Below are positions 26,397 to 33,831 of a stretch of DNA of 64,000 bases, in pieces. A program made the position numbers and the translations under genes. A model generated the notes under the pieces. It was not told the DNA's origin. It did not search any database and was given only the letters and a program-made list of their open reading frames with translations. Position 1 is the first letter of the stretch, and every line of letters starts with the position of its first letter. The DNA comes from Luteolibacter algae (GTDB lineage: Bacteria; Verrucomicrobiota; Verrucomicrobiia; Verrucomicrobiales; Akkermansiaceae). The DNA is taken from contig NZ_JBHUIT010000002.1 of the NCBI RefSeq assembly GCF_042683045.1, positions 62,001 to 126,000 on the forward strand, written 5' to 3'.

Positions 26397-26867
26397 TCAC
26401 CATCTTCTACGGCGTCCTTCCTTGTAAATAGACGCATCCGCGGAATATGCGCCGGCACCCGTTAGCAATATTGCCACAGACGGGATGAGATAAAGCAACG
26501 CAAGCTCTTTGGCACCTTCCACTCCCGGCCCCATGAACCATGGATCGGAATTATGAATATTAAATGCCGCAACTGTCATCGTGAATGCCAAAATGAAAGC
26601 AGCTGGCCGGGTGGCGATCCCCAGCACGATCAATCCCGCGCATCCCACTTCTACCCCGATCGTGCTAATCAGTGAAAAGAACGGAGACATATGCCTGAGC
26701 GGGAAGAAATCCGGAACGGGGAATTTCTCCTTCATCATCTCGAAATTTTGGATTTTCCCAAGCCCGTGGCCGATCAGAAGCATTAAGCCGGTGCAGACCC
26801 GCAGGAAGAGGATACCCAGTGAGGCCGTGGAGTCGCGGGTTCCGCAATCGAAGAAGAATTTTTTCAT
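26397..26867 (-). CDS. DoxX family membrane protein
   Basis: 156 aa. Four hydrophobic segments are seen: LGILFLRVCTGLMLLIGHGL, FFSLISTIGVEVGCAGLIVL, AAFILAFTMTVAAFNIH and LALLYLIPSVAILLTGAGAY. The first, with HGLGKIQNFE after it, is the usual DoxX start. DoxX proteins are small inner-membrane proteins, some linked to thiosulfate:quinone oxidoreduction or oxidative stress, but most have no known role. It lies between the Jag-like gene (32-nt gap) and the thioesterase. No partner suggests a function. Confidence 0.85.
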   Translation of the reverse strand: MKKFFFDCGTRDSTASLGILFLRVCTGLMLLIGHGLGKIQNFEMMKEKFPVPDFFPLRHMSPFFSLISTIGVEVGCAGLIVLGIATRPAAFILAFTMTVAAFNIHNSDPWFMGPGVEGAKELALLYLIPSVAILLTGAGAYSADASIYKEGRRRRW

Positions 26868-26899
26868 ATACTAAAGAAGTGGGTGTGGGATGTGGCTGA

Positions 26900-27352
26900 T
26901 TAGGCCTTGGGCGATATGGCAATGCGCTTGAGCCGATCATCGCCGGCGGGCGAGCTTGCGCTAACCGCGTCATCTCCTGCAATCACGTTATAGGCCAAAC
27001 GCCGGTAATAGGCATTGAGCGGGCGCATCCTATAGGTTTTCCCCTGGGTCTTTACCAGATCGATAAGCTCGCGCACCTCGTCCTGCAGCTGATCTTCCTG
27101 CATGGAGCGGAAATGCTCGCAATCCACCTTTACCCGCCCGGCATCAGGCATCTGCCTGCGGAGAATCCGATTTACCAGATATTGGATATCGTCGAGACGG
27201 TCCCCGCCATCACCGATAATAAGATCCTTTTCCGCTGAAAAAATCTGCAGGCACGGGCCGTCCGCTGTTTCCTGGATCTCAATGTTCGCGGCAAGCCCCA
27301 GGTGGCCCAGCATCGAATCGAGTATTTTTCCGGCGAGTTCTGCAGAGTTCAT
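26900..27352 (-). CDS. Jag/KhpB-like RNA-binding protein (KH-II plus R3H-like)
   Basis: About 150 aa from the ATG at 27352 (MNSAELAGKILDSMLGHLGL); six extra residues are possible. Residues 1-75 match a KH-II domain of the Jag type: ILDSMLGHLGLAANIEIQ, then LIIGDGGDRLDDIQYLVNRI, where IIGDGG takes the place of the usual IGRxG loop. The C-terminal half aligns with the R3H region (VKTQGKTYRMRPLNAYYRRL), although the R-x3-H residues are altered: YRRLAY has no H in the usual spot. Jag proteins usually follow yidC; here the gene stands before doxX, so it is displaced. RNA binding is probable, its target unknown. Confidence 0.75.
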   Translation of the reverse strand: MNSAELAGKILDSMLGHLGLAANIEIQETADGPCLQIFSAEKDLIIGDGGDRLDDIQYLVNRILRRQMPDAGRVKVDCEHFRSMQEDQLQDEVRELIDLVKTQGKTYRMRPLNAYYRRLAYNVIAGDDAVSASSPAGDDRLKRIAISPKA

Positions 27353-27438
27353 AGGCAGAACTCTAGCCAAAAGCTGGTATCGGTCAACTTTCGTGCATTT
27401 TATATTGATGGGAAACCAAAACGGCGGAAAATCCTCCC

Positions 27439-27834
27439 ATGAGCCAGCTTCCGTGGGGAAAAATTCTCGCCGTCACGCCATTTGATCTCGTCAAGATCCT
27501 GATCACCGCAGTGATCATTCTATTCGTCAATAAAGTGCAGCTTTTCAGTGACAAGCTCTCCGCCCTGCTTATCGCACTTCCACTGACTTCCCTGCTGGCA
27601 ATGATCTGGATGTGGCACGGCGGCCAAACCACCAGCCGCATCGCCGGGCATGCAGAAGGAACCTTCTGGTTTGTCCTGCCGACCTTGCCGATGTTCCTGA
27701 TACTCCCATGGATGCTTCGCAACGGCTGGTCCTTCTGGTCCGCCCTCGCGGCAAATTGCGCCATCACCACCCTTTGTTTCTGGCTGACAGTGATACTCTT
27801 GAGGAAGTTCGGGATCGACCTCATGCCGAAATAG
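27439..27834 (+). CDS. DUF3147-like small membrane protein
   Basis: 131 aa with four predicted membrane helices: VKILITAVIILFVNKVQLF, LSALLIALPLTSLLAMIWMW, GTFWFVLPTLPMFLILPWML and FWSALAANCAITTLCFWLTV. The pattern SALLIALPLTSLLAMIW and TFWFVLPTLPMF is typical of DUF3147 proteins. Function is unknown for the family; no charged catalytic residues stand out. The gene is monocistronic, 127 nt upstream of rpoZ on the same strand and divergent from the Jag-like gene (86-nt gap). Confidence 0.75.
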   Translation: MSQLPWGKILAVTPFDLVKILITAVIILFVNKVQLFSDKLSALLIALPLTSLLAMIWMWHGGQTTSRIAGHAEGTFWFVLPTLPMFLILPWMLRNGWSFWSALAANCAITTLCFWLTVILLRKFGIDLMPK

Positions 27835-27961
27835 AATTTTTTTCTGAAAAACCGTGATTTATTGGTGAAACAAGCCAGATTGGACTTGCATAAAACCTCT
27901 GTGTCTGGTTTCACAGCCAGCCCGCCACCATCTTATTTAAATTGTTTTGAGCGATAACGTC

Positions 27962-28240
27962 ATGCCCACAGTTCCAGAGAATGTAATTTCTTTTGATCAG
28001 GCACGACCAAATCCGCGTATTCCCGGCTCCACTATGAAAAGCGATCTTGTTGAACAGGCTTCTGAAATCGTCACCGACCCATTGGTCCTAATTAATCTGG
28101 TATCCCAACGGGTCCGCCAGCTTAACAGTGGCCGTTCGCCGCTGATTCCTACCCGCCCAAGCATGGGCGCAGCTGATATTGCCCTCACAGAAATCATCGA
28201 AGGTAAAATCAAGCTCATCGAAAAACCGATGACGATCTGA
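27962..28240 (+). CDS. rpoZ: RNA polymerase omega subunit
   Basis: 92 aa from the ATG at 27962; a TTG at 27947 gives five more residues. The core fits the omega family: MKSDLVEQASEIVTDPLVLI, then VSQRVRQLNSGRSPLI, then GAADIALTEIIEGKIKL, the last matching the usual V-A-L-x-E-I-x-x-G-K-I block. An N-terminal extension of about 25 residues (NVISFDQARPNPRI) precedes this core. Omega helps fold and hold the beta' subunit and is part of the ppGpp site in some bacteria. The smpB gene starts 31 nt downstream. Confidence is lower than for larger subunits because the family is short and variable. Confidence 0.8.
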   Translation: MPTVPENVISFDQARPNPRIPGSTMKSDLVEQASEIVTDPLVLINLVSQRVRQLNSGRSPLIPTRPSMGAADIALTEIIEGKIKLIEKPMTI

Positions 28241-28271
28241 CCGGAGCGGCCAGCATTCCGGCTATTACTTC

Positions 28272-28730
28272 ATGAGCTCTGAAATCGCTACCAACCGCAA
28301 GGCCAGCCGGGATTTTAATATCCACGATAAATACGAGGCAGGCCTGGAGCTCAAAGGCACGGAGGTCAAATCCATCCGTGCCGGGAAAATCAATGTTTCC
28401 GATGCCTTCGCCCGAGTTGAAGGCAACCAGGTATTTTTATACGGTTGTGACATCCAGCCCTGGCAAACCGCCGGCGAATGGTTCAACCATCAGGCGAAGC
28501 GCCCACGCCGCCTACTTCTGAATAAACGGGAGATTCTCAAACTTTCTTCTGAAACAGCCATCAAAGGCTGCACCCTGCCTTTGTTGCGCATGTATTGGGT
28601 GAACCGCCGCGTGAAAGTCGAAATCGGCGTCGGCAAAGGGAAAACCCATTCGGATCAACGCCATGACCTGAAGAAAAAGGTCGAGCTGCGTGAGGCCCAG
28701 CGAGAAATGTCGCGCTTTAATCAACGCTAA
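28272..28730 (+). CDS. smpB: SsrA-binding protein SmpB
   Basis: 152 aa, the usual length. It has the OB-fold pattern: ATNRKASRDFNIHDKYEAGL, ELKGTEVKSIRAGKINVSDA, then the tmRNA-binding RPRRLLLNKREILKL and the C-terminal tail KGKTHSDQRHDLKKKVELRE, in which DQR and the basic tail enter the decoding centre. Together with tmRNA it rescues stalled ribosomes. No tmRNA gene was seen next to it. It is preceded by rpoZ and followed after 65 nt by a phosphate acetyltransferase gene. Confidence 0.97.
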   Translation: MSSEIATNRKASRDFNIHDKYEAGLELKGTEVKSIRAGKINVSDAFARVEGNQVFLYGCDIQPWQTAGEWFNHQAKRPRRLLLNKREILKLSSETAIKGCTLPLLRMYWVNRRVKVEIGVGKGKTHSDQRHDLKKKVELREAQREMSRFNQR

Positions 28731-28795
28731 GCATCTCAGGTATTGATTCCTTGCTGGCAGCCTCCCAAGATACCGGCTAAGACCCTATCCCAATC

Positions 28796-29863
28796 ATGGC
28801 AGATTCCACACCAGCGGCTCACAATAACGTCACCAGACAGCTAATCGAACAGTTACGCCGCCACCCAAAGCGGGTTGTCTTCACGGAAGGAGAAGACGTC
28901 AGAGTCATTGAGGCTGCCGCGCGTCTTGTAAAAGCCCAAGCCGTTGCGCCAATTCTGCTGGGGCGTCCCGAGCGCATAAGAGCTCTTGCCGGGCAAAACC
29001 ACATCTCACTCGATTTCGTAAAAATCACGGATCCGAAGACCTCTTCCGATCTTCCACTGTTCATCAAACGGGCAGAAAATATGGCCCGTTACCGCGATAG
29101 CCATCAGGTTGATACCGAGGAAACCATCATCCGCCCCCATTATTTCGGAGCCATGATGGTGCAATACGGCCATGCGGACGCTATCGTCGGCGGCAATCAA
29201 GCTATCCCGGCCGCCTATTTCCGTGCCTTGCTGCACAACATCAAACCGAAAAAAGAGGTGGAACGCATCTTCGGGGTATCGGTCATTGTAGCGCAGCATT
29301 TCCCTCTCCTTGGTGAAGACCGCGTCCTCTTCCTGGGGGATACCGGCCTGATCCCCGAGCCAACCGTCGATCAGCTGTCGACGATCGCTATTGAGACCGG
29401 AAAACTCGCCTCTCACTTCCTCGGACGCAAGCCGGTCATCGCCCTTCTCAGCCATTCCACCAAAGGCACTTCCACCACGCCCGAGGCGCTAAAAGTCGTT
29501 GCGGCAACCGCCATGGCGAAGAACCGTGCCCAGCAGGAACTGCTGGATATGGATATTGATGGCGAGCTGCAGGCAGATGTGGCCGTTGATCCCGAAGCTG
29601 CGGAAACGAAGCTGCCCGATGCCTCGAAACGCCAGATTGCAGACGTGCTGGTTTTTCCAAACCTGGACGCAGCCCATATTTCTCTGAAGCTTCTGCAGCA
29701 TCTGGCAGGTGCCCAAAACTACGGAAAACTCATTCTTGGCCTCTCCCGCCCGGCGGCGCAGGTTCCAAGAACCGCCACTGTGGAGACTATTTTCGGGACA
29801 GCCGCAGCAGTCGCCGTGGAAGCGATCAAGCGCCACGAGCTATATCCGGATAACGATTTCTAG
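28796..29863 (+). CDS. pta: Phosphate acetyltransferase/butyryltransferase (PTA_PTB domain)
   Basis: 355 aa, which is the single-domain short form. RVVFTEGEDVRVIEAAARLV opens the family. ADAIVGGNQAIPAAYFRALL, FLGDTGLIPEPTVDQLSTIA and LLSHSTKGTSTTPE are conserved blocks. IADVLVFPNLDAAHISLKLL and FGTAAAVAVEAI complete the C-terminus. It exchanges acetyl groups between CoA and phosphate (acetyl-CoA to acetyl phosphate). No acetate kinase gene is adjacent, so the reaction partner must be elsewhere. A butyryl-CoA preference cannot be ruled out. A hairpin at 29902-29933 follows. Confidence 0.93.
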   Translation: MADSTPAAHNNVTRQLIEQLRRHPKRVVFTEGEDVRVIEAAARLVKAQAVAPILLGRPERIRALAGQNHISLDFVKITDPKTSSDLPLFIKRAENMARYRDSHQVDTEETIIRPHYFGAMMVQYGHADAIVGGNQAIPAAYFRALLHNIKPKKEVERIFGVSVIVAQHFPLLGEDRVLFLGDTGLIPEPTVDQLSTIAIETGKLASHFLGRKPVIALLSHSTKGTSTTPEALKVVAATAMAKNRAQQELLDMDIDGELQADVAVDPEAAETKLPDASKRQIADVLVFPNLDAAHISLKLLQHLAGAQNYGKLILGLSRPAAQVPRTATVETIFGTAAAVAVEAIKRHELYPDNDF

Positions 29864-29901
29864 GTCCGTCGATCCTTTGTCAGCCGGAAGCCTAACCGGA
29901 C

Positions 29902-29933
29902 AAAAGAGCCTGCGGGGAAACTTCCACGCAGGC
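29902..29933 (-). terminator. Shared intrinsic terminator between pta and the universal stress protein gene
   Basis: GCCTGCG (29908-29914) pairs with CGCAGGC (29927-29933), and GGAA pairs with TTCC inside, around one mismatch. On the minus strand CTCTTTTGT follows, so it best serves the stress-protein gene ending at 29957. It lies between convergent genes and may also slow pta transcription. Confidence 0.8.
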
Positions 29934-29956
29934 ATTGGGCGCTTTATTAAAAAGGC

Positions 29957-30412
29957 CTATAGGCTTTCCGGCTCACCTGCGGGAATCACCAATGTCGGCA
30001 CAAACGATTTTCTCACCATGCCTTCCGCCACACTTCCAAGTAAAAGCGAGGCAACCACGCCATGCCCGTGGGAGCCAAGAACGACGAGATCGGCATGGAG
30101 TTCCTTGGCTTTTTCCTCCAGCACATGCAGTGGGCTACCATCGCCCAGATGAGTTTGCGGAGTCACACCGTTTATTACCCTGGCCGCCGCATCCGTCAGC
30201 GTTTTCTGGGCGCGGGTTCGGGTTTCCTCGTGGAAGGTTTGGATAGCGGGAAACTCCTCTGGCGTGAAGCCGTAGGCAGTATAAGTCGGCTCCGGCTCAA
30301 TGACATGCAGCAAATGAAGCTCCGCCCCGAATGCCTTTGCCATTTCGGCAGCAGTATTGACCACACCTTGGGTAGCATTTGAGAAATCAACAGCAGCTAA
30401 AATCGTTTTCAT
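29957..30412 (-). CDS. Universal stress protein, UspA family
   Basis: 151 aa from the ATG at 30412 (MKTILAAVDFSNATQGVVNT). The frame to 30565 adds 51 residues of non-coding character. The UspA fold is clear: the N-terminal strand with D9, then GAELHLLHVIEPEPTY. The C-terminal nucleotide loop is complete: VVLGSHGHGVVASLLLGSVA (G-x2-G-x9-G-S type), then VPTLVIPAG. The ATP-binding type is therefore likely. It is transcribed away from the Kef antiporter gene across a 118-nt gap. Family members protect against stress, but no specific signal is visible. Confidence 0.93.
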   Translation of the reverse strand: MKTILAAVDFSNATQGVVNTAAEMAKAFGAELHLLHVIEPEPTYTAYGFTPEEFPAIQTFHEETRTRAQKTLTDAAARVINGVTPQTHLGDGSPLHVLEEKAKELHADLVVLGSHGHGVVASLLLGSVAEGMVRKSFVPTLVIPAGEPESL

Positions 30413-30530
30413 ATAAGTAACATACACTCGGTTTTTGACTGCGGAAAAGCCAAAGATTGGTTGATTTCGCGCTGGAAGCTTGTCCGCGCCCCAAGGTGGC
30501 CCATGATCCATGCTATCCCGACTATTTGCC

Positions 30531-32411
30531 ATGGACTCAGAAATCATCTTCCTAAACGCCTTCATTTACCTGAGCGCCGCTCTTGTCGCCATTTTACTGG
30601 GAAAACGGCTGGGAGTGGGTGCGGTGCTCGGATATCTGCTTGTGGGAGTCCTTATCGGACCATGTTCTCTGGGGCTCATCAGCCGGCAGAACCAGGATGT
30701 CATGCATCTTGCGGAATTCGGGGTAGTGATGATGCTTTTCATCATCGGCCTGGAGCTCCAGCCCTCGATGCTCTGGAATATGCGGAGGAAAATTCTCGGG
30801 CTCGGCGGTATGCAAGTTGTCCTGACCGCATTGGTAATCGCGGTAGGCGGCTCCCTTTTAGGTCTTCCGTGGCAGGCAGCGCTTGCCTGCGGGCTGATCC
30901 TTTCCCTCTCGAGCACGGCGATCATTTTACAAACACTCAGCGAGCGTGGTCTCAGCCAGACCGAAGCCGGTCGGTCCACGTTTGCCGTATTGCTGTTCCA
31001 GGATATCGCCGTCATCCCCATCATTGCCGCGTTACCTCTTCTTGCCACCTATCCGGCCGCAGAAACCGCCGGAGCCGGCCACGGCTCGGCCAATTTCCTT
31101 CATGGGCTTCCCGGCTGGGCCCAGGCACTTAGCACCATTGGCGCGGTATTGCTGGTAATTTTCCTCGGGCGTTGGGCGGCAAGACCGCTTTTTCGAATGA
31201 TCGCCGCAACGCGCCAGAGGGAAGCATTCACGGCCACTGCCCTGGTTCTCGTAATCGGCGTGGCGATCCTAATGAGTCTGGTAGGGCTATCGCCAGCACT
31301 CGGTGCCTTTGTCGCCGGTGTGGTCCTTGCCAGCAGTGAATACCGGCACGAGCTGGAGAGCGATCTCGCCCCATTCAAAGGCATGCTGCTCGGGATTTTC
31401 TTCATCGGTATTGGCATTGGTATCGATTTCACACACATCGCCAACAATCTGCCCAGCGTTCTCGGGCTAACGCTCGGACTGATCTTCATCAAAGGGATTT
31501 TGCTGATGATCCTGGGGCGAGTAAACGGACTAGGGAAGGACACTTCGTTTCTTTTCGCATGCTCGATGGCAGCGGGAGGTGAGTTTGCCTTCGTTCTTCT
31601 CAGCATCGCTCTGCCCGGGGGAATCCTGGATGCTGAAACCGGCAGAACCCTTACCGCAGTCGTCGCCATCTCTATGGCATTGACCCCGCCGTTGATCATT
31701 TTAAGTCAGAAAATAATCAACGGGAGAAGGTCGGAGCCAACGGATGACAATCAGCGCGAAAGCGATGTCGAGGACGAAGAATCCCCGGTTATCATCTGCG
31801 GTTTCGGCCGCTATGGACATACGGTCGGCAGGTTACTGAGAACCCAGAGGATCGGCTGCACGGTTCTGGATCGGGATGAGGACCAGATCGATCTTTTGCG
31901 CAGCATCGGGATTCCGGTTTTTTACGGGGATGCGTCGAGGCCGGATCTATTGGCTGCGGCAGGAGCCGCGAAGGCCAAGATCATTGTCATCGCATTGAAG
32001 GATGGCGAAGTCGTCACAAACATGATCCACACCATCCGCCACAGCTTTCCCCACCTGAAGATTTACCTCCGCGCACACAGCCGCCTGGAAGCATACGAGT
32101 ATTTTGATCTCGGCGAGAACAATGTCTTTCGGGAGACATTGGATTCCTCATTGATGATGAGCATGGATATCATGAAGGACCTTGGCTTTGAAGAGGCGAA
32201 GGCCTCAAAGATCGCCTGCCACTATCGGAAAAATGACGAGAAATTCATCAGACAAATGGCAAAACACCGCCACAACCGGAAAGAATATATCGGGCGTGCC
32301 AAGCAATACACGCAGGCTCTAGATGAATTGATGCGGCGGGATCTGGACGGTGATGATCCTGATCTTACGCAAACAGATCCATCACCACTTTCGCCGGCTC
32401 CACCCCGGTAA
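30531..32411 (+). CDS. Kef-type cation:proton antiporter with TrkA-N domain
   Basis: 626 aa from the ATG at 30531 (MDSEIIFLNAFIYLSAALVA). Residues 1-385 form the 12-helix CPA2 exchanger domain (LGYLLVGVLIGPCSL, SSTAIILQTLSERG and LFQDIAVIPIIAALPLLA). A cytosolic RCK/TrkA-N domain follows at about residue 418: VIICGFGRYGHTVGRLL, then CTVLDRDEDQIDLL, a Rossmann fold that binds NAD(H). It should swap K+ or Na+ for protons under ligand control. The C-terminal tail is long, basic and His-rich (RQMAKHRHNRKEYIGRA). The last 47 nt overlap the convergent DUF1501 gene. Confidence 0.94.
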   Translation: MDSEIIFLNAFIYLSAALVAILLGKRLGVGAVLGYLLVGVLIGPCSLGLISRQNQDVMHLAEFGVVMMLFIIGLELQPSMLWNMRRKILGLGGMQVVLTALVIAVGGSLLGLPWQAALACGLILSLSSTAIILQTLSERGLSQTEAGRSTFAVLLFQDIAVIPIIAALPLLATYPAAETAGAGHGSANFLHGLPGWAQALSTIGAVLLVIFLGRWAARPLFRMIAATRQREAFTATALVLVIGVAILMSLVGLSPALGAFVAGVVLASSEYRHELESDLAPFKGMLLGIFFIGIGIGIDFTHIANNLPSVLGLTLGLIFIKGILLMILGRVNGLGKDTSFLFACSMAAGGEFAFVLLSIALPGGILDAETGRTLTAVVAISMALTPPLIILSQKIINGRRSEPTDDNQRESDVEDEESPVIICGFGRYGHTVGRLLRTQRIGCTVLDRDEDQIDLLRSIGIPVFYGDASRPDLLAAAGAAKAKIIVIALKDGEVVTNMIHTIRHSFPHLKIYLRAHSRLEAYEYFDLGENNVFRETLDSSLMMSMDIMKDLGFEEAKASKIACHYRKNDEKFIRQMAKHRHNRKEYIGRAKQYTQALDELMRRDLDGDDPDLTQTDPSPLSPAPPR

Positions 32412-33822
32412 GCCTCTGGTCGAGACCTTGGAATTTGTAGGTGAGGCGCTCGTGATCCATACCCAGTGCATGAAGGATGGTGGCGTGGAGGTCACGCACA
32501 TGGACGGGGTTCTCCGTAATATTGAAGCTCAGCTCATCGGTTTCACCGTAGACCTGGCCGCCCTTTATTCCTCCACCAGCCATCCACATGCTGAAGCATC
32601 GCGGATGGTGATCGCGGCCATAGTTCGTCTCCGTAAGAACTCCCTGGGAATATACGGTGCGGCCGAACTCGCCACCCCAGATAACCAAGGTATCCTCCAA
32701 CATACCGCGCTGCTTGAGATCCTGTATCAAACCATAGCATGCCTGATCCACATCCTTGCACTGGGACTCGATATCCCGCGGCAAGTTCGCATGTTGATCC
32801 CACCCACGGTGGAAAATCTGGACAAATCTCACACCGCGTTCCAGCAGACGCCTGGCCATCAATGCGGAGTTCGCAAAACTTCCCCGGGTCTTGCTCTCGG
32901 CACCATACAGCTCGTAAGTGTGCTCGGACTCTCCGCTCAAATCCGCAAGCTCCGGCACCGAGCTCTGCATGCGGAATGCCATTTCGTATTGTTGCATGCG
33001 GGTTTGGATTTCGGGATCGCCGACGGCATCGTAGGACTTCTGGTTCAGCTTGCCCAATCCATCGAGCATTTTGCGCCGCATCTCGCGCGGCACTCCCGGA
33101 TTGTCCTTCAAAAACAACACCGGATCGCCGAGTGAACGGAGCGCGACTCCGGAATACTTCCCGGGCAAGTAACCGGAGCCCCAGAGCCGCGAGGAGATCG
33201 CCTGGACATTCGCGAATGGAGAGCTGTGCTTCGCGTGAAGCACCACAAATGACGGCAAATCCTCATTCATCGAGCCCAGGCCATAGGATAGCCACGAGCC
33301 AATTGACGCCTTGCCTGCAATCATTGATCCAGTGCACAAGAGCTGGTTGGCAGGCTCGTGGTTGATCGCATCCGTATGCATTGATTTCACCACGCAGATG
33401 TCATCCACCATCTTGCCATGCCATGGCAGTAGCTCGCTAACCCATGTGCCGGACTTACCATGCTGGGAAAATTTGTAACGCGAAGGAGCCAGCGGGAACG
33501 AGGCCTGGCCAGAGGTCATACCCGTGAGGCGCTGCCCTTCCTTCGCCAGGAAATCTTTCAAATTTTCCTGATAACGTTTTTCAAGATCCGGCTTGTAGTC
33601 AAAGGTTTCAAACTGCGAGGGAGCTCCGATCAGCGAGATATAGATCGCTCGCTTTGCCTTGGGCGCGAACTGCGGGATCGTCATATTCCCCATGCTTTCA
33701 CCGGCGGCCAAGCCGCGCTCACCAATCAATGAAGCCATTGCCGCCATGCCCAGGCCAGTGCCGGATTTACGGAAAAATTGTCTCCGTGTGAGCGCATTAT
33801 TGTAAGTTTCCAAAGGGTTCAT
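32365..33822 (-). CDS. Tat-exported DUF1501 protein
   Basis: 485 aa. A Tat signal (LTRRQFFRKSGTGLGMAAMA) is followed by the DUF1501 core, related to sulfatases/alkaline phosphatases: AIYISLIGAPSQFETFDYKP, LPWHGKMVDDICVVKSMHTD, FVQIFHRGWDQHANLPRDIE and WGGEFGRTVYSQG, ending RDLHATILHALGMDHERL. These proteins are common in Planctomycetes and Verrucomicrobia and nearly always stand beside a DUF1549/DUF1553 protein, as here (9-nt gap, same operon). The biochemical activity is unknown. Confidence 0.95.
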   Translation of the reverse strand: MNPLETYNNALTRRQFFRKSGTGLGMAAMASLIGERGLAAGESMGNMTIPQFAPKAKRAIYISLIGAPSQFETFDYKPDLEKRYQENLKDFLAKEGQRLTGMTSGQASFPLAPSRYKFSQHGKSGTWVSELLPWHGKMVDDICVVKSMHTDAINHEPANQLLCTGSMIAGKASIGSWLSYGLGSMNEDLPSFVVLHAKHSSPFANVQAISSRLWGSGYLPGKYSGVALRSLGDPVLFLKDNPGVPREMRRKMLDGLGKLNQKSYDAVGDPEIQTRMQQYEMAFRMQSSVPELADLSGESEHTYELYGAESKTRGSFANSALMARRLLERGVRFVQIFHRGWDQHANLPRDIESQCKDVDQACYGLIQDLKQRGMLEDTLVIWGGEFGRTVYSQGVLTETNYGRDHHPRCFSMWMAGGGIKGGQVYGETDELSFNITENPVHVRDLHATILHALGMDHERLTYKFQGLDQRLTGVEPAKVVMDLFA

Positions 33823-33831
33823 GTTAAAAAA

